Translations under genes and position numbers: made by a program
The notes under the pieces: generated by a model
Seen by the model: the letters and a program-made list of their open reading frames with translations, nothing else
Databases searched by the model: none
Told to the model about the DNA's origin: nothing
Source of the DNA: Bacteroidia bacterium
GTDB lineage: Bacteria; Bacteroidota; Bacteroidia; B-17B0; Aurantibacillaceae
Assembly: GCA_020846025.1 (NCBI GenBank)
Contig: JADLER010000214.1
Coordinates: 1-47,089 of the forward strand
Reading direction: 5' to 3'
Length of the DNA: 47,089 nucleotides
Shown here: positions 34,649-43,908 of the stretch, in pieces
Position numbering within the stretch: position 1 is the first letter of the stretch
How the letters are laid out: every line of letters begins with the position of its first letter

Positions 34649-37600
34649 ATGTTAAAAAAATTAAGTTATATATTTTGCTTTATATGCTTTGGAATTCATT
34701 TCACAAAGGCTCAGGATTTTAACTTTAAAAACTATAGTCAAAAACAGGGACTAGTCAATCCCAGTGTAAAATGCATCTTTCAAGATAGCTATGGTTATAT
34801 TTGGTTTGCGACACAAGGTGGAGGCATCAGCAGATTTGATGGCAATACCTTTACAAATTATGATAAACAAGACGGGCTTATAGGCAACGATGTCGTTTGT
34901 ATTACTGAAGATTCTGAAAAAAATATATGGATTGGAACTGTAGATGGTGTTTCTAAATTTAATAGAAAAACATTTACGAATTATTCTACTAAAAATGGAT
35001 TAAAAGAAAATAGGGTATTTCATATCCTATGTGATGGAGCAAAAACATGGATTTCTACTTTTGGTGGAGGTATTGCCATTCTTGAAAATGGAACGTTTAC
35101 ATATTTAACTACTGAAAACGGGCTCAGCTCCGATAAAGTATTTAGTGTTTATAAAGACAAAGGCGGAAAATACTGGATAGGAACTAGTAAAGGTGGAATC
35201 AATATTTATAACGGCAAATCTTTTACCGTTATTAAAGAATCTAAAAACTTTAATTCTGCATCTGCTTTTTGTTTTTTAGAAGCTACCGATGGAAAATTGT
35301 GGATAGGTACCCCTGGAAAAGGTATCTTTTACATCGAAAATAATACATTTAATCAATTTGACATCCCACTTATCAATACCGACTACATCTCTGGAATTAT
35401 TCAAGATAAACAAAAAAACATTTGGTGTGCTACCGAACATGGCGTACTAAAAATTAGTCCTAATAAAAAATATAAATTCTTTAACACAGAAAATGGTTTA
35501 GCTGGAACCGACATTTCCTCTATTATGTGCGACTATGAGGGAGAAGTTTGGTTATCCTGTTTTGGAACAGGCGTGTATAAACTTACCAATGAAGCTCTAT
35601 CTGTTTTTACCAAGCAACATGGTTTAAATGAAAATAGAGTGTTATCACTTTATCAAAAAGGTGAAGGATTTTATTTAAGCACAACCCAAGGTATTAATTA
35701 CTTTAATAACGGAAATATTGAAAGTATTAATCTCCCAGATAAACTACAAGGTAATTTGATAACTTCTATGTTTCAAGAGAACAATACATTATATGTTGGT
35801 ACTGAAAGCAAAGGCTTATTTATTTTATCCATTAAATCCAACAACACATTACAATTAATAAAGCATATTGATAAAATTGACACATTCCCAATAAAAACAA
35901 TAATATCAAATATTCAAAAAGAGAATGACCATATTTGGTTAAGTTTATATGGGGGTGGAATCATAAAATTAAACAATACTACTTTCGAGTTATTTAACAC
36001 CGAAAACAATTTACTTCCAACCAATGATATTTCATGTATTCATTTATTCAACAATAACTTATGGATAGGAACCATTGGTGAAGGTTTACTAAAACTAAAC
36101 ACCCTTACTAAAGAACTTACAAAATATAACTCCAAACAAAATTTTACCAGTAAGAATATTTTTTCAATTAACCATCTCAATCAAGATATTGTTGTAGGTA
36201 CAATAGATGAAGGATTATTCATTCAAAAAGACAACCAGTTTTTAAATTTTAGTAAAAAATCAGGAATACTCAGTAACTCAATTAACTCTATTCAAACACA
36301 AAACAATAATATTATATGGATTGGAACCGACCAAGGAATTAACAAACTCGTACTTAACAAAGATTACTCCATTATGTCGATAAAATCATACACCGATGAA
36401 GATGGACTTAAATCAACAGCAATAGAACAAAATGCAAGCCTTATACATGACGGATTGGTTTATTTTGGAACAAATGAAGGTTTAGTTTCATATAATGCCA
36501 AAGAAGATATTGTATCTAACGAGAAACCAAAAATAGTAATCAGTAGAATCTTATTAAAACATACTGAATTAGATTCTACAAAAGTTAAGTATAATTCCAT
36601 TTCAAAATTAGGTTTACTTATCAATCCAATATTTAATTACAAACAAAATGATTTAACTTTTAAATTCAAAGCACTCTCTACACAAACATATAATTATCAG
36701 TTTTTACTTGATGGTTACGACAAAGATTGGTCGCCTCTACAAACTAATACAGAAGCTATCTTTACAAATCTTTCACCAGGTAAATACATCTTTAAATTAA
36801 AAGCCATTAATAAATACAATATTGAAAGTGATGTATTAGAATACGAATTTGAGATTACGCCTCCATTTTATATGCGGTGGTGGTTTTTTGTTTTATCATT
36901 CATAGTTGTTATTTCATCCATCGTATTATTTATTAAGTATCGTACTCAAAAGCTTTTACACGAAAAACAAATACTTGAAACTAAAGTAGCCGAAAGAACT
37001 TCAGAGCTTAAAAGTGCTAACACCAACTTAAATATTGCAATAGAAGAAATAAAAGATAGCATCAACTATGCCGAACGTATTCAAAGTTCTATCCTTCCAG
37101 ACAAATCTGTAATTAAAAACTATTTGCCAAACCATTTTATTTTGTTTAAACCAAGAGATGTTGTAAGTGGTGATTTTTATTGGTTTAATCAAGTAGAAGA
37201 CAAATTATTTTTTGCCTGCGTAGATTGCACAGGGCACGGTGTCCCTGGTGCATTTATGAGTATGATTGGCAACTCATTATTAAACGAAATTATACTTACT
37301 AAAAAAATAACTAGTCCATCTGCTATTTTATCTAGTTTAAATAGAAGCATTTTTAAGGTTCTAAAACAAAACACCTCTCAATCAAGAGACGGAATGGATA
37401 TGGCATTGTGTATGATTGATAAAAAGAATAATACTTTAACTTATGCAGGAGCCAATAGAGAATTATTACACATTAGAAATCATCAACTAACCGAAATAAA
37501 ACCCACCAAAAATGCTATCGGTGGTTTTACAGACTCCAACACAGTATTCCTAGAAACAGTGATACAACTTGAACCAGACGATTTATTTTATATGTCAACT

Positions 37601-37795
37601 GATGGTTATGCTGATCAGTTTGGAGGCGAGAAAGGTAAAAAACTAATGACCAAAAATTATAAAGATTTCTTAATTCAAATTCATTCGCTTCCAATGGACG
37701 AACAACAAGAAGCATTAGATAACAAAATTTCAAATTGGATGGGAAATGCTTATGCACAAGTAGATGATATCTTAGTAATTGGGATAAAACCTTAA
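34649..37795 (+). CDS. Beta-propeller sensor - SpoIIE-type PP2C phosphatase
   Basis: 1048 aa. A signal peptide (KKLSYIFCFICFGIHFTKAQ) is followed by about twelve propeller blades (DSYGYIWFATQGGG, NIWIGTVDGV, KYWIGTSKGG and others), a Y_Y_Y domain near residue 690 (YQFLLDGYDKDWSP), one membrane helix (WWFFVLSFIVVISSIVLF), a coiled coil (ETKVAERTSELKSANT) and a C-terminal SpoIIE phosphatase. Its metal-binding motifs are RDVVSGDFYWF, VDCTGHGVPGAFMSMIG, RDGMDMALC and MSTDGYADQFGG. It probably converts an extracytoplasmic signal into Ser/Thr dephosphorylation of a partner-switching protein. No partner is encoded next to it. The sensor half resembles that of the kinase at the window start. Confidence 0.93.
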   Translation: MLKKLSYIFCFICFGIHFTKAQDFNFKNYSQKQGLVNPSVKCIFQDSYGYIWFATQGGGISRFDGNTFTNYDKQDGLIGNDVVCITEDSEKNIWIGTVDGVSKFNRKTFTNYSTKNGLKENRVFHILCDGAKTWISTFGGGIAILENGTFTYLTTENGLSSDKVFSVYKDKGGKYWIGTSKGGINIYNGKSFTVIKESKNFNSASAFCFLEATDGKLWIGTPGKGIFYIENNTFNQFDIPLINTDYISGIIQDKQKNIWCATEHGVLKISPNKKYKFFNTENGLAGTDISSIMCDYEGEVWLSCFGTGVYKLTNEALSVFTKQHGLNENRVLSLYQKGEGFYLSTTQGINYFNNGNIESINLPDKLQGNLITSMFQENNTLYVGTESKGLFILSIKSNNTLQLIKHIDKIDTFPIKTIISNIQKENDHIWLSLYGGGIIKLNNTTFELFNTENNLLPTNDISCIHLFNNNLWIGTIGEGLLKLNTLTKELTKYNSKQNFTSKNIFSINHLNQDIVVGTIDEGLFIQKDNQFLNFSKKSGILSNSINSIQTQNNNIIWIGTDQGINKLVLNKDYSIMSIKSYTDEDGLKSTAIEQNASLIHDGLVYFGTNEGLVSYNAKEDIVSNEKPKIVISRILLKHTELDSTKVKYNSISKLGLLINPIFNYKQNDLTFKFKALSTQTYNYQFLLDGYDKDWSPLQTNTEAIFTNLSPGKYIFKLKAINKYNIESDVLEYEFEITPPFYMRWWFFVLSFIVVISSIVLFIKYRTQKLLHEKQILETKVAERTSELKSANTNLNIAIEEIKDSINYAERIQSSILPDKSVIKNYLPNHFILFKPRDVVSGDFYWFNQVEDKLFFACVDCTGHGVPGAFMSMIGNSLLNEIILTKKITSPSAILSSLNRSIFKVLKQNTSQSRDGMDMALCMIDKKNNTLTYAGANRELLHIRNHQLTEIKPTKNAIGGFTDSNTVFLETVIQLEPDDLFYMSTDGYADQFGGEKGKKLMTKNYKDFLIQIHSLPMDEQQEALDNKISNWMGNAYAQVDDILVIGIKP

Positions 37796-37942
37796 ATATT
37801 ACCACCTTTATTATTTGCAATTTTTCTCTATAATCAATAAACCTTTTGTATATTCGTTTCGATTAAATTGAATCTTAAAAAAAGCTAAAAATAAACTAAT
37901 TATTTTTTTGAACCGTTAAATACACGCAACTTCGTTTAATAT

Positions 37943-39658
37943 ATGGGTAATTACATTTTCTTAATATTAGTAATCATTTCGTTTGTAGGTCTCTACAAAA
38001 TTTTTGAAAAAGCTGGCTTACCTTCTTGGAAAGCATTAATCCCAATTTATAATTTCTGGGAACTCGGTTCTATTATTAATCGTCCTAAATGGTGGGGATT
38101 AATTATGATTGTACCCGGCGTAAACCTTATTATGTACGGCGTATATGGCTTTCATTTGGCACGTGCATTTAAAAAACGCATGAATAACGACTTAATTATA
38201 GCGTCTTTAATGCCTTACTTGTACTTTGCATACTTAGGATTTAATAAAGACTTAAAATATTTTGGTGTTGCAGATATTAAAACAGAATCTTCATTTATTA
38301 AAAATTGGGCAGACCCAATCATATTTGCAGTTGTTGCAGCTTCTATTATTCGTGGTTTCTTTTTCGAGGCATTTACTATTCCTACATCTTCTCTCGAAAA
38401 ATCTTTAATGGTAGGCGATTTCTTATTTGTAAATAAAATATGCTATGGCGCTAAGGTACCACAAACCCCCATTGCTTTCCCGTTTGCTCACCATACTTTA
38501 CCTTTTACTACCGAAACGCAATCTTACCTAGAATGGATTAAACTACCATACATGCGTTTACCAGGTTATTCTAAACCTGCAAAAGGAGAAATTATTGTGT
38601 TTAATTATCCTGATGGCGACACTGTAACTACCGGCACCCAACAATATACTAGCTATTATGAGATGGTGCGTCGTTTTGGTTATACCAATATGAATAACCC
38701 AAATTTTATGGTTGACTTAGGTGGAATGAGAATTAAAAATGGAAAAAAAGTTGGGCGACCTGTAGATAAACGCGAACACTACGTAAAACGCTGTGTAGCG
38801 ACTGCTGGAGACAAGTTAGAAATTAAAGATGGGGAAATTTACATCAACGATGTAAAGCAAGATATGCCCGAACATGCCCAACATTTTCATCGTGTTAAGG
38901 TTTTAAACCAAGTCTTACAAATTGATGAAGAATTTTTAGATAAACATGATATTTATGTAACAGAAGCATACCCAATTGCTAATAATGCCGACACGAGTGT
39001 ATATATTTTAAATATGCCTGCTGATGTGGCTACTCAAATGAAAAACACACCTGGCGTAATCGATGTGCAACGTGAAATTGAACCGAAAGGACAATACAGT
39101 TCAAGTATATTTCCTCACAATCCTCGTTACCCTTGGAATAACGATAACTTTGGACCATTGACTTTACCTTCAGCTGGGATGACAGTGAAAATAGATACCA
39201 GTAACTTATGTTTGTATGAAAAGATGCTCACTACTTACGACAATGGTATTCATCAAGTTACTACTTCGGGTGCACAAGTATTGTATGATGGTTTACCAAT
39301 AACTGAATACACCTTTAAACAAGATTATTATTGGATGATGGGAGATAATCGACATAACTCTGCTGATAGTCGCAGTTGGGGTGTAGTACCATTTGACCAT
39401 ATTGTTGGGCGTCCTGTATTTGTATGGTTTAGCATGAAAGATCCTAAAAATAACCCAGTGAGTGGTAATGGCATTATTAGTTCTTTATCTAAAAATTCCA
39501 AAGAAGGGAAATACCGTTGGGAACGTTTTATGTGTTATGTTGGCGAAAAAGGATTAGTATCTTGGAAAATACCCGTTGCTATTCTCGTTATCTTAAGTTT
39601 TGGTTATAACTTCTGGAACAAAAAAAGAAAAGCTAAAACAGCTCCACCCAAAAAATAA
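37943..39658 (+). CDS. lepB: Signal peptidase I (large Bacteroidota form)
   Basis: 571 aa. The N-terminal ~110 residues form a membrane domain (LPSWKALIPIYNFWELG ... PKWWGLIMIVPGVNLIMYG) of the DUF5684 type. The S26 peptidase follows, with the nucleophile at Ser150 in FTIPTSSLEKSLMVGD, the general-base Lys in HYVKRCVATAGDKLEI, and the structural box MMGDNRHNSADSRSWGVVP near the C-terminus, before a final membrane helix (WKIPVAILVILSFGYNF). It cleaves signal peptides of the many exported proteins in this genome. It is much longer than the E. coli enzyme because of the N-terminal domain and an insert between the boxes. TAATG couples it to the next gene. Confidence 0.93.
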   Translation: MGNYIFLILVIISFVGLYKIFEKAGLPSWKALIPIYNFWELGSIINRPKWWGLIMIVPGVNLIMYGVYGFHLARAFKKRMNNDLIIASLMPYLYFAYLGFNKDLKYFGVADIKTESSFIKNWADPIIFAVVAASIIRGFFFEAFTIPTSSLEKSLMVGDFLFVNKICYGAKVPQTPIAFPFAHHTLPFTTETQSYLEWIKLPYMRLPGYSKPAKGEIIVFNYPDGDTVTTGTQQYTSYYEMVRRFGYTNMNNPNFMVDLGGMRIKNGKKVGRPVDKREHYVKRCVATAGDKLEIKDGEIYINDVKQDMPEHAQHFHRVKVLNQVLQIDEEFLDKHDIYVTEAYPIANNADTSVYILNMPADVATQMKNTPGVIDVQREIEPKGQYSSSIFPHNPRYPWNNDNFGPLTLPSAGMTVKIDTSNLCLYEKMLTTYDNGIHQVTTSGAQVLYDGLPITEYTFKQDYYWMMGDNRHNSADSRSWGVVPFDHIVGRPVFVWFSMKDPKNNPVSGNGIISSLSKNSKEGKYRWERFMCYVGEKGLVSWKIPVAILVILSFGYNFWNKKRKAKTAPPKK

Positions 39659-39873
39659 TGTTTAATCCACAATTACTATTTGATTTGGTAAAAACCCCCA
39701 TGCCTTTTGGAAGATATAAAGGTGTAATTATATCAAAACTCCCAGTATCATATTTAGAGTGGTTTAACCGACAAGGTTTCCCAAAAGGCAAACTTGGCGT
39801 TTTATTAGCTACCATGTATGAAATTAAACTCAATGGTTTAGAAGATTTACTTAAACCATTAAACCCAAAATAA
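39658..39873 (+). CDS. DUF3820 family small protein
   Basis: 71 aa. It is one DUF3820-type domain: PMPFGRYKGVIISKLPVSYLEWF followed by GFPKGKLGVLLATMYEIKLNGL. DUF3820-like modules recall the C-terminal 'quorum-sensing-regulator' or exonuclease-X-like accessory domain; no function is established. Its start overlaps the lepB stop by 1 nt (TAATG), a strong sign of translational coupling and of a real gene. Confidence 0.85.
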   Translation: MFNPQLLFDLVKTPMPFGRYKGVIISKLPVSYLEWFNRQGFPKGKLGVLLATMYEIKLNGLEDLLKPLNPK

Positions 39874-39888
39874 ACAAGTATTTTAGTG

Positions 39889-39896
39889 TATCTTTG
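39889..39896 (+). promoter_or_regulatory. -7 promoter box (TATCTTTG) for the DEAD-box helicase
   Basis: Exact TAnnTTTG match 14 bp before the ATG at 39911. A second ATG at 39906 is out of frame. No -33 TTTG was found at the expected distance. Confidence 0.5.
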
Positions 39897-39910
39897 CCAA
39901 AAACAATGGT

Positions 39911-41248
39911 ATGGCAAGTTTTAAGGACTTAAATTTAAGCAAACAATTACTAAATGCCCTAACAGATATTGGATTTGACACTCCTACTCCAATTCAAGAA
40001 AAGGCATTGCCCATTATTTTATCAGGAAAAGACGCAGTAGGTATTGCTCAAACTGGTACAGGTAAAACATTTGCTTATTTATTACCTATTATTCGTCAAC
40101 TAAGCTACTCTGAACAGCGTCATCCTAGAGTGTTAATTGTAGTCCCTACACGAGAATTAGTCATGCAAGTAGTGGAAGAGATTAAAAAATTAACTATCTA
40201 CATGAGTGTACGAACAATAGGAATTTATGGAGGTGGAAATATTAATACCCAAAAACAGCAGGTTTATGATGGAGTTGATATTTTAGTGGCAACACCAGGC
40301 AGAGTAATTGATTTAACACATAGCAGAACATTACAATTTAAAAGTATTCAGAGGCTAGTAATTGATGAAGTTGATGAAATGCTTAACTTAGGATTTAGGG
40401 CTCAACTCACACAATTATTAGATCTACTTCCCGAGAAACGTCAGAACTTAATGTTTTCGGCTACTTTAAATGAAGATGTAGAGGTAATGATAGAAAAACA
40501 TTTTAAAAGCCCTGAATATATTGAACTTATTAGTAGAGGTACTCCTTTAGAAAAAATAATTCAGCAAGCTTACCAAGTTCCTAATTTCTACACTAAAGTA
40601 AATTTACTTGAATATTTATTACAAACAGATAATTCCTTATCAAAGGTCCTACTATTTGTAAAGAACAAGAAAATAGCCGATGAAATATTTGAAGAATTAA
40701 AAGCGGAATTTGAATCAGTAATTGGTGTTATTCACTCAAATAAATCACAACCTCAGCGCTTTAGTGCGGTGAAAAAATTTGATGAAGGCGAACATCGCTT
40801 ATTAATTGCAACTGATATTGTAGCTAGAGGTTTGGATTTGAAAGATGTAACACATGTCATTAATTTTGATATGCCTGCAAAAGAAAGTAGTACATACATT
40901 CATCGAATTGGTAGAACTGGACGCGCTGATAAAACAGGTATAGCCATCAGCTTTATTACCAAGAAAGATGCGCCTATTCAAAAAGAAATTGAAACCTTAA
41001 TGAAAAAGAAAATTCATTTACTGGATTTTCCAAGTGAAGTAGAGATTTCTGAAAACCTAACTAAAGATGAAAAACCAGTTACAAGAGATAAATCTTTAAA
41101 AAAACTACCAAAAATAATTACACCAACAGGTGCTTTTCATGAAAAGAAAGAAAAGAACAAAAAAGTAAATTTAGGCGGCAAACGTCGCCAAGAAAATAAA
41201 CGCCGTATTGCTGAAAAAAGAAATCGTATTAAAAGTAGTGGAAAATAA
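39911..41248 (+). CDS. DEAD-box-family ATP-dependent RNA helicase
   Basis: 445 aa. The helicase motifs appear in order: Q motif (FDTPTPIQEKALP), I (AQTGTGKT, ~46-53), Ia (VPTRELVMQ), Ib (ATPGR), II (DEVD, residues 152-155, instead of DEAD), III (SAT in MFSATL), IV (VLLFVKNKK), V (ATDIVARGLDL) and VI (HRIGRTGR). The C-terminal ~70 residues are highly basic (KKEKNKKVNLGGKRRQENKRR), as in RhlE/CsdA-like RNA-binding tails. It probably works in ribosome assembly or RNA decay. It has its own promoter box and is followed 11 bp later by the DGC gene. Confidence 0.95.
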   Translation: MASFKDLNLSKQLLNALTDIGFDTPTPIQEKALPIILSGKDAVGIAQTGTGKTFAYLLPIIRQLSYSEQRHPRVLIVVPTRELVMQVVEEIKKLTIYMSVRTIGIYGGGNINTQKQQVYDGVDILVATPGRVIDLTHSRTLQFKSIQRLVIDEVDEMLNLGFRAQLTQLLDLLPEKRQNLMFSATLNEDVEVMIEKHFKSPEYIELISRGTPLEKIIQQAYQVPNFYTKVNLLEYLLQTDNSLSKVLLFVKNKKIADEIFEELKAEFESVIGVIHSNKSQPQRFSAVKKFDEGEHRLLIATDIVARGLDLKDVTHVINFDMPAKESSTYIHRIGRTGRADKTGIAISFITKKDAPIQKEIETLMKKKIHLLDFPSEVEISENLTKDEKPVTRDKSLKKLPKIITPTGAFHEKKEKNKKVNLGGKRRQENKRRIAEKRNRIKSSGK

Positions 41249-41259
41249 ATTTAAAAAAT

Positions 41260-41634
41260 ATGCATAAGCATAACAAACACTTACCTATCGTTTATTCCTG
41301 CTCTGGCTGTTCAAGTGCGGCACAAATGGCAAATTATATGGCAATTAACTTAGATAGGAACGAGATTGCAGAAATGTCGTGTATTGCTGGTGTAGGCGGA
41401 AACGTGAAAAATCTTGTGAGAACTGCTAAATCAGGCAGAAAGATAATAGCTTTAGACGGTTGCTCATTAGCTTGCACAAAAGCATGTTTAGAGAATCATG
41501 CTCTAACTCCCGACATTCATATCGATTTATCGAAATATGGCGTAAAAAAACGATTACATGAAGATTTTGAAAAAGAGCAGGCTGATAACTTAATTCAAAT
41601 GCTAAAAAATGACATTTCAAAATTAAATGACTAA
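41260..41634 (+). CDS. DGC-domain putative zinc-binding protein
   Basis: 124 aa. The DGC family landmarks are present: YSCSGCSSAAQMANYMA with Cys14 and Cys17, EMSCIAGVGGNV, and the name-giving DGC in ALDGCSLACTKACLE, which gives four further cysteines counting the C of SCIAG. They likely bind zinc or an Fe-S centre. The family role is unknown, often next to redox or sulfur genes. It is 11 bp downstream of the helicase and overlaps the convergent glycosyltransferase by 4 nt. Confidence 0.88.
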   Translation: MHKHNKHLPIVYSCSGCSSAAQMANYMAINLDRNEIAEMSCIAGVGGNVKNLVRTAKSGRKIIALDGCSLACTKACLENHALTPDIHIDLSKYGVKKRLHEDFEKEQADNLIQMLKNDISKLND

Positions 41635-43583
41635 TTGCCTAATTTAAACTTACATTTCCAAATAATGTATAAATCTTTCTCTATCTTATAATCTTTTGCA
41701 TATTGTAAGTTTATAAGCTTTATTTTATCTGGCTCTAGTTTCTTATTAAACAAAATCGAAGGATACAATACGGATTTTTTAATCTCCGGTAAGGAACGAT
41801 CATTAATTTTACCATAACCAACCCAAGTATAAAAGCCAAACAATACTTTGATAACATTAAAAAAGTAATTAGATTTTTTTTCTTGTAGAAAAAACAAGAA
41901 AGGACTAAGAATAATGGCAAGTATGCTAACCATAATATCTAGTAATCTCTTGTTTCTTCTGTTATTCGATTTAGTGATACTATTAACATCTATGATGTAC
42001 AAATCACCAGCATTTTCAATATGATTACTACCAATTATTGATAAACTCTCGGGAGGAGCAATTTTAAAATCAACACCACTTGAAACTAATAGCAACATAT
42101 TATTGATAATAAATTGAGAACTGATGTCTTTTGCACAATATATAATTTCATTTATTTGATGCACCTTTATAATTTCGTCTATCTGAGTTATTTTACCAAT
42201 GTATGAAGGATTGTGTACACCATTTACTTCGGCACTAACAAAACCAACAAAAGCAGGATTAACTTGTGTTTGCTTTAATAATGCAGATACTCTAGTAAAC
42301 TCATTCTCTTCACCTACTATTGCAATACGCTTAATACGAGTATTAATAAGTGAATAATTTTTAAATTTCAAAACATGAAATAATAAGCGCGTAAACACAA
42401 AACTCACTAATGTTAGTAAAGTTCCTAAAAGAATTAAAGCCCTTGAAAAACGTAGAGTTTCAGGTAACAACGAATAAGCAATTAAAATAACTGCAGTTCC
42501 CATCACAACACCTCTTATTATTCTTCTAAACTTAATAGGAAAATCATAACCTCCATTAAAGTAAACCATGATAATCCAAGTAAGCGAATACAATGGAAAT
42601 GCTACACTTAACAAATCATCTGAATAAATTTCGCCCTCAAATCCAGTATTTTGAGAATAAACAGTCTTTAACTTAAATAATCCTAGAGTAATAATTGCAA
42701 AATCTATAATAGGCACTGTAAATGCCTTTAAAAACCTTGAAATCAAGGCTAATCCTGCTCTTAATACGATAGCCAAATTAATCATGGCATTAAACCAGAA
42801 TGCATTTACACCACTAAAATGCTTCTTAGAAAATATTGCCATGGCTTTATAAAAAATCAGCACGTAATTTAAACTATTACGCTTGGTGCTTTCTCCTTTA
42901 TAATGTATAATTTGTGTTTCTGGAAAATAATAATTTTTATATCCTGCTAAAGTAATACGGTAAGACAAATCAATATCTTCACCATACATGAAAAATGTTT
43001 CATCTAATAAGCCTATTTTATCTAATACCGATTTTCGCATTAGCATAAAAGCACCACTTAATACCTCTATTTCAGAAACTTCATTCTCAGGCAAATAAGT
43101 TAAGTGATACTTTCCAAATCTTTTAGATTTTGGGAATAACTTGGCAAAGCCAAACATTTTATAAAAAGCCACCTTTGGAGTTGGCAAACCTCGCTTTGAT
43201 TCGGGGGCAAAGTTACCTTGACCATCTAACATCTTTACACCTAAACCACCTGCCTTTGGATTTGCATCCATAAAGTCAAGAACTTTAGTAAATGTATCTT
43301 CTTGTACTACAGTATCAGGATTTAAAAGCAGAATATATTCTCCTTGAGCAACCCGAATAGCTTGATTATTAGCAACCGAAAAGCCTGTATTAATTTTATT
43401 TTCGATTAACTTAACTTTAGGAAATCTCTCTTTTATTAATGTAACAGAACCATCAACTGAGTTATTATCTACCACAAAAACTTCACAAGTTATCTGTTCT
43501 GAAGCTTTAAATACAGAAAACAAACACTGTTCGATAAAGTGCTTAACGTTGTAATTTACAATAATAACTGAAAGTTTAATCAC
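41631..43583 (-). CDS. GT2 glycosyltransferase fused to a sugar-transferase-like membrane domain
   Basis: 650 aa, GTG start at 43583. Residues 1-~250 are a WbbL-like GT2 (SVIIVNYN, VVDNNSVDGS, LLNPDTV with N88-P89-D90, and GEDIDLSYR with E202-D203). The next ~150 residues contain several membrane helices (LTWIIMVYF, AVILIAYSLLPETL, LLGTLLTLVSFVF). Residues ~415-520 form a Rossmann-like CoA_binding_3-type domain (RIKRIAIVGEENEFTRVSALL). NKRLLDIMVSILAIILSPFLFFL (545-566) is the start of a polyprenyl-phosphate sugar-transferase (PF02397-like) domain, whose catalytic part is missing or unrecognisable. It is likely to build lipid-linked surface glycan; whether the tail transfers sugar is doubtful. 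Confidence 0.82.
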   Translation of the reverse strand: MIKLSVIIVNYNVKHFIEQCLFSVFKASEQITCEVFVVDNNSVDGSVTLIKERFPKVKLIENKINTGFSVANNQAIRVAQGEYILLLNPDTVVQEDTFTKVLDFMDANPKAGGLGVKMLDGQGNFAPESKRGLPTPKVAFYKMFGFAKLFPKSKRFGKYHLTYLPENEVSEIEVLSGAFMLMRKSVLDKIGLLDETFFMYGEDIDLSYRITLAGYKNYYFPETQIIHYKGESTKRNSLNYVLIFYKAMAIFSKKHFSGVNAFWFNAMINLAIVLRAGLALISRFLKAFTVPIIDFAIITLGLFKLKTVYSQNTGFEGEIYSDDLLSVAFPLYSLTWIIMVYFNGGYDFPIKFRRIIRGVVMGTAVILIAYSLLPETLRFSRALILLGTLLTLVSFVFTRLLFHVLKFKNYSLINTRIKRIAIVGEENEFTRVSALLKQTQVNPAFVGFVSAEVNGVHNPSYIGKITQIDEIIKVHQINEIIYCAKDISSQFIINNMLLLVSSGVDFKIAPPESLSIIGSNHIENAGDLYIIDVNSITKSNNRRNKRLLDIMVSILAIILSPFLFFLQEKKSNYFFNVIKVLFGFYTWVGYGKINDRSLPEIKKSVLYPSILFNKKLEPDKIKLINLQYAKDYKIEKDLYIIWKCKFKLGN

Positions 43584-43726
43584 GTGCTATAAAATGCTAA
43601 AAATAGTAAAATATTGCATGATAGCTGTGTAATTTTAGCGAATAACATTAGGAGAAAAGTTAATCTCTTGCAGACATAATAAACATGTAAATAAAAAAAG
43701 GTAGTTTATTAATTAAAAAAAAGTAT

Positions 43727-43734
43727 TAAATTCG
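43727..43734 (+). promoter_or_regulatory. -7-like box (TAAATTCG) before the tRNA gene
   Basis: One mismatch to TAnnTTTG (C for the third T), 31 bp before the tRNA 5' end. A similar TATATTCG stands at 37849-37856, upstream of lepB. The rest of 43584-43726 is AT-rich with no gene seen. Confidence 0.3.
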
Positions 43735-43765
43735 CAGTCCAATTTATTAGCTAACCTAATTAAAT

Positions 43766-43839
43766 GGTCCCGTAGCTCAGCTGGATAGAGCAACTGCCTT
43801 CTAAGCAGTAGGTCATTGGTTCGAATCCAATCGGGATCA
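43766..43839 (+). tRNA. tRNA-Arg (anticodon UCU)
   Basis: A cloverleaf can be drawn: acceptor GGTCCCG/CGGGATC (one G-U pair), D arm GCTCAGCTGGATAGAGC, anticodon stem ACTGC/GCAGT with loop CTTCTAA giving anticodon TCT, T arm ATTGG-TTCGAAT-CCAAT, and discriminator A at 43839. CCA is not encoded. It reads AGA codons, common in this AT-rich genome. Confidence 0.97.
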
Positions 43840-43848
43840 CAAATACTT

Positions 43849-43883
43849 AAACAGCCCTATGAGATATGGGGCTGTTTTTTTTT
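43849..43883 (+). terminator. Intrinsic terminator after tRNA-Arg
   Basis: AAACAGCCC (43849-43857) and GGGCTGTTT (43869-43877) pair around an 11-nt loop and lead into a T9 run. It may also serve the convergent VOC gene. Confidence 0.88.
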
Positions 43884-43908
43884 AGTAAATTCTTACTTGC
43901 AAAAATTT

